From assembly GCA_928724745.1 (NCBI GenBank), contig CAKMXJ010000006.1, forward strand, positions 496,001 through 560,000: a stretch of DNA of 64,000 nucleotides, given 5' to 3'. The notes beneath the pieces were generated by a model. It worked only from the letters and a program-made list of their open reading frames with translations. It did no database searches and was not told the DNA's origin. The DNA comes from Anthracocystis setariae (lineage: Eukaryota > Basidiomycota > Ustilaginomycetes > Ustilaginales > Ustilaginaceae). Each line of letters opens with the position of its first letter. Within the stretch, counting starts at the first letter, position 1. The translations under genes were made by a program, and so were the position numbers. Positions 60,816 through 64,000 of the stretch are shown here, in pieces.

Positions 60816-61409
60816 ATACTCTGCTGTGACGTTGCGCCACTTTGTTGATCCGGTACATCGCTTTGCACTGCGGAAGCCATTGCGGTCACAAGATTTCATC
60901 GGTGCCATCCACTCAGCTTTGATTCTACCGTCCTTGATGGACTGTTTATACGCTTCCTACTCTGCCACTCAAGTATCGACTTTCATTCTGCGTCATGCCA
61001 ACCTAAAAAACCAACCCCCAGCCATCTCGTCTCCACCTCGCATTCCTGACGCTCGTCTCGTTTCTTTGCCCACATTTGTACACTAGCTTTCATCTGTCTA
61101 TGCTGCCTTTCGAAAACTGCAACTCCCACCATCGCTTCAGTCCGACGGTGCTTCCCTCAGTGCGCACGCCGATTTGGCTGATGTCAAAAGCTAATTAAGG
61201 TATACAGTACAGAACGTATAGGGGGCGCAAGTGGATTGCTCGTGGTTTTATTATGATTGGCTAATGTGCACTGGGGCGGAAGCGAGCGAGCTTGTCAGCG
61301 ACACTGGCAAGTTTAACCCCATCATTGCAGCTTGTAGACGTGCAGGACGCTCGGAATTTATCTCGTCTGTCGTTGGCAGTATCATGCATCAGCTTGAGCG
61401 TAGCAAACT
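60816..61409. other. spacer between convergent TOA1 and HSF-type gene
   Basis: 594 bp of 3' regions; carries a TACAGTACAG motif at 61203-61212. No gene supported. Confidence 0.5.
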
Positions 61410-63479
61410 CTAATTGCTTGGATGCTTCGGACCCGGCGGCAAAGTGGGTTGCTTGCCGCCTCGATCCATAGGACCGCTGTTGCCACGAGTGTAGTACGCG
61501 AGCTGACCACGAATGACATCCAGCAACCTGGATGCGGCGTCCATGCCGGGCTGCGGTGGCGCGCTGAGAGCGCGCTCGATGCGATCCAGCATCTGAACCG
61601 TCTCTTCCCGAACAGCCTGAGCGGTGAAAGCCCTCGAATCAGCCAACTGATCCGACAGGATGCGAATTTGCGATTCGAGGAACGAGGCATGTCGAATAAT
61701 GGCATCGGTGCGTTCCGAAAGGTCTTCAAAACGTGCAAGGGCTTCAGCGCGTTCCATGAGCGGTTCGCCCGCCCGACGTGCACCATCCCCACCCATCGGA
61801 GGCCCCATACTACCAACCGCAGGAGGCCCACCGAGGCCAGCTGCGCTTTCAACTTTGCTGCGAATGTAGCCGTACTCTTCGCCCGGAGCTGGTCCCATCC
61901 CGCCAAAGCCTCGCTCGCCACCAAAAGCGCGACTTTGGCCATAACCGTGCGCATCCATGCGTTCATCGTTGTAGGAAAACTCCCTGCGATGTCCACCGGG
62001 TCCCATCATACCACCGCCACCTCCCATCATGCGCATCGCACCCCCTGGGATCGTGGCCAACGGCACTTCGGGCGAAGGCGTCGAACTGCCACCGCTTCGA
62101 TCAGCGCGCAAATCAGCGCCTCCGATGCTCCCACGTGGTGAGCCACCTCGCTTCTGCCGAGAGCTCTTGCGCTTGATGTCATTCAGCAAAGCGATCTCGC
62201 CTCGGCGAAAGCTCGGGTGTCGAAACTCCCACACTTGAACCTCATCGGTCGGATTGCCTTGGTACGAGTGATTCACCTTGTGGAAGCCGTACATGTTGAG
62301 TTGTCGAACAAACGACTGCCAGTTGGAATGCTTGAACCAGTTGGGAAGCACGAGTCGCGAGAATTCGGCTGGGTTGGCTACGCTGAATACGGTGCCGGAC
62401 GAGCCCCAGCTGATGAGATCCGAGATCGAAGGGTCTTCGAGCATCGAGTAGAGTTTGCTCACAAAGCTGGGCTGCTGCTTACCGCCCGGTCCGCCACCGG
62501 CACCCGGCAGACCAGCGAGCGATGGGTGAATCATGGGCGGATTGCCGTAAGACGTTGAAGGTGAGAGGCTCGCAGGATGATGCATCAGAGGCGGCCTGCC
62601 ATGATGGGGCGGATAGCCGCCGTACGAAGGAGCGTGGTAAGGCATGCGGCGTGGCGAGGTCGAGTAAGCACCAGCAGGTGCTCCATCATCACGAGGTCGG
62701 TGACCGTGTCCTTCTGGTTCCAGCGATGCAAAGCTTGGAAGCCGTGGTGGTGGCGAAGATGGACGGTGGCGAAAGCTCGTCAGATTGGGATCGCTCGCAT
62801 TTGGTGGTGGCATTCGCAGCGAGGGTGAGGCATACTCCATCTTGGCTTCGCCTCCAAACCGATCTCGAGGGTCGCGATCCGACCCGGCGCCGTACCGATC
62901 TCCAACGAGCCCTCCCACATGACGTCCTTCGTCCCTCGATGCTGGCCCAGATTCGTTCCGACCGGATGGTGCGCACTCATAGTCGTAGCGGCGCGAATCG
63001 ACCGGGTTGCTAGATTCCAGGCTATCGCGGGGACGATGTTGCTGTGAATTTGGTTGATTGTGCTGCTGGTATCGAGACTCAACCGTTGCTGAGGCGCTTC
63101 GATTAGCCCAATGGGCATGGTGCGCTGCTGCAGATGACGATCTGCTGATGGTGCTGGGTCCGGAAACTTTTCGGTCGCGATCCATCTCAGCGGATCCGCC
63201 GCGAGACCTCTTGTTGCCGTCATCGGCTTCGTCGAGTTCGTCCACCTCTTCGTCATCGCCCATGCCGTGCGCTCGTCCGTCATCCGCCGTGGAACGACCG
63301 AGACCAGGCTCGTAGCGTGGCCGCTTGCGATCGGGGCTACCGGGAATTGGTGCTGGAGAGGCATCGAGCTTGCCGCTGTACGGAACATCTCTGGACATGG
63401 CTGCGTTGTTGGATGCTCTAGGCGAGCCAGCTGTCATGGATGGCCCAAGTGCGCTAGCACGACGTTCGGTGCTCATCAT
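61410..63479 (-). CDS. HSF-type transcription factor
   Basis: ATG 63479 (MMSTERRASALG, a second ATG follows at once) gives 689 residues. The HSF DNA-binding domain is central (~333-440): PSFVSKLYSMLEDPSISDLI, ISWGSSGTVFSVANPAEFSR, and the diagnostic NWQSFVRQLNMYGFHKVNHS. It is flanked by long disordered Pro/Gly/Ser-rich regions. Near the C-terminus a coiled coil (~590-655: LARFEDLSERTDAIIRHASF) could serve for oligomerisation. No response-regulator receiver domain is present, which argues against Skn7. It may be Hsf1 or one of the other fungal HSF-like factors. The frame is open upstream of the ATG, so an extra 5' exon is possible. Confidence 0.88.
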   Translation of the reverse strand: MMSTERRASALGPSMTAGSPRASNNAAMSRDVPYSGKLDASPAPIPGSPDRKRPRYEPGLGRSTADDGRAHGMGDDEEVDELDEADDGNKRSRGGSAEMDRDRKVSGPSTISRSSSAAAHHAHWANRSASATVESRYQQHNQPNSQQHRPRDSLESSNPVDSRRYDYECAPSGRNESGPASRDEGRHVGGLVGDRYGAGSDRDPRDRFGGEAKMEYASPSLRMPPPNASDPNLTSFRHRPSSPPPRLPSFASLEPEGHGHRPRDDGAPAGAYSTSPRRMPYHAPSYGGYPPHHGRPPLMHHPASLSPSTSYGNPPMIHPSLAGLPGAGGGPGGKQQPSFVSKLYSMLEDPSISDLISWGSSGTVFSVANPAEFSRLVLPNWFKHSNWQSFVRQLNMYGFHKVNHSYQGNPTDEVQVWEFRHPSFRRGEIALLNDIKRKSSRQKRGGSPRGSIGGADLRADRSGGSSTPSPEVPLATIPGGAMRMMGGGGGMMGPGGHRREFSYNDERMDAHGYGQSRAFGGERGFGGMGPAPGEEYGYIRSKVESAAGLGGPPAVGSMGPPMGGDGARRAGEPLMERAEALARFEDLSERTDAIIRHASFLESQIRILSDQLADSRAFTAQAVREETVQMLDRIERALSAPPQPGMDAASRLLDVIRGQLAYYTRGNSGPMDRGGKQPTLPPGPKHPSN

Positions 63480-64000
63480 ATCAGCGACCACTTCCAAAGC
63501 GTCGGGAAGCAAAGGCCGACGCAACCGTGCAGGTGTGCGCTACAGCGAGAGCGAAGTGAGTCTGTTGTTCAGACTTTCGAGCGGATGCGTCCGGGCAGAA
63601 GGAGCGGACAAGTGCGATGGCGTGGGGGGAGGTCTGAAAAGTTTCTTCGTGGTGCTTTGCAGCTGTCAGTGATGCTGAGGAGGCCTCGTCCAGATAATTG
63701 CTAGGAAGGCGAGCCAACGGTGTCAAGGCTATTTCCAGTAGCTGAGCATGAAGGGGGAGCTTCGGCTTGACAAGTGGTGCCCAAATAGCGGGTCGGTCGA
63801 GCTTTGTTGGAGTCTCTGCTCTGTGGTGGTGCTGCAAAGCCAAGTGAACGGCGTTTGCGCGCTGCGATACGTGCCACAATCGAATGCAGGGTTGCAGCGA
63901 GTGGTTGCGATCGAAACGGCTGTAGCGGTGGGGAGACTGTGAATTCAAGACTTTGCTTGTTGTCGAATGCGGACCTTTTGCTGAAGAGCGGCCAAAGAAC
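63480..64000. other. upstream region of the HSF-type gene, to window edge
   Basis: 521 bp; nothing recognisable. The HSF reading frame stays open about 45 bp into it. Confidence 0.4.

Noticed and set aside
1..64000. CRISPR arrays, bacterial operons, rRNA genes
   Set aside because: None seen; the only regularly spaced repeats are simple-sequence arrays and the retroelement's split direct repeats.

Overview
The window looks like a gene-dense nuclear segment of a basidiomycete fungus, most likely a smut-type fungus (Ustilaginomycotina). The grounds are long, mostly intron-free GC-rich reading frames, a few short GT-AG introns close to 5' ends, and fungal housekeeping genes (SCP160/vigilin, DBP10, VPS53, RAX2, PPG1, BRE1, SEC61, TOA1). 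The lineage is inferred from gene content and style, not from a database match. I count 23 host protein genes, one tRNA gene and one retrotransposon.

Left part (1-15.7 kb): the 5' part of an SCP160/vigilin gene runs off the left edge. Just upstream of it lies a complete 5.05-kb tyrosine-recombinase retrotransposon (1395-6441) with split direct repeats in the order A1-ORFs-B1-A2-B2, as in Ngaro/PAT elements. It has a gag-like ORF with zinc knuckles, a reverse transcriptase-RNase H ORF and a tyrosine recombinase in a third overlapping frame. Next come a one-ORF fusion of a DUF4112 domain with a siderophore-type MFS transporter, a small multi-span membrane protein, and EME1.

Middle (15.7-41 kb): DBP10 RNA helicase, VPS53 (GARP tether), a long coiled-coil protein, a one-ORF fusion of CIA30 with the GPI-anchor subunit PIG-P, a HIT protein with two introns, a complex I accessory subunit with one intron, RAX2 carrying a C-terminal SH3 domain, PPG1 phosphatase, an intron-containing tRNA-Ser(AGA) and a mitochondrial-carrier-like protein.

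Right part (41-64 kb): an unrecognised 778-residue protein, a divergent ribosomal protein pair (RPS23 / RPL27), SEC61 alpha, RPB10, BRE1, an MMC1-like mitochondrial protein, a PWWP chromatin protein with three introns, TFIIA subunit TOA1, and an HSF-type transcription factor.

The genes form no pathway cluster; they are ordinary housekeeping loci with a strikingly alternating strand order. The unusual features are the intact split-direct-repeat retroelement with a predictable empty site, the two domain fusions (CIA30-PIG-P and DUF4112-MFS), the SH3 tail on RAX2, very small 5' exons, and a palindromic TACTGTACAG motif that recurs in intergenic DNA.
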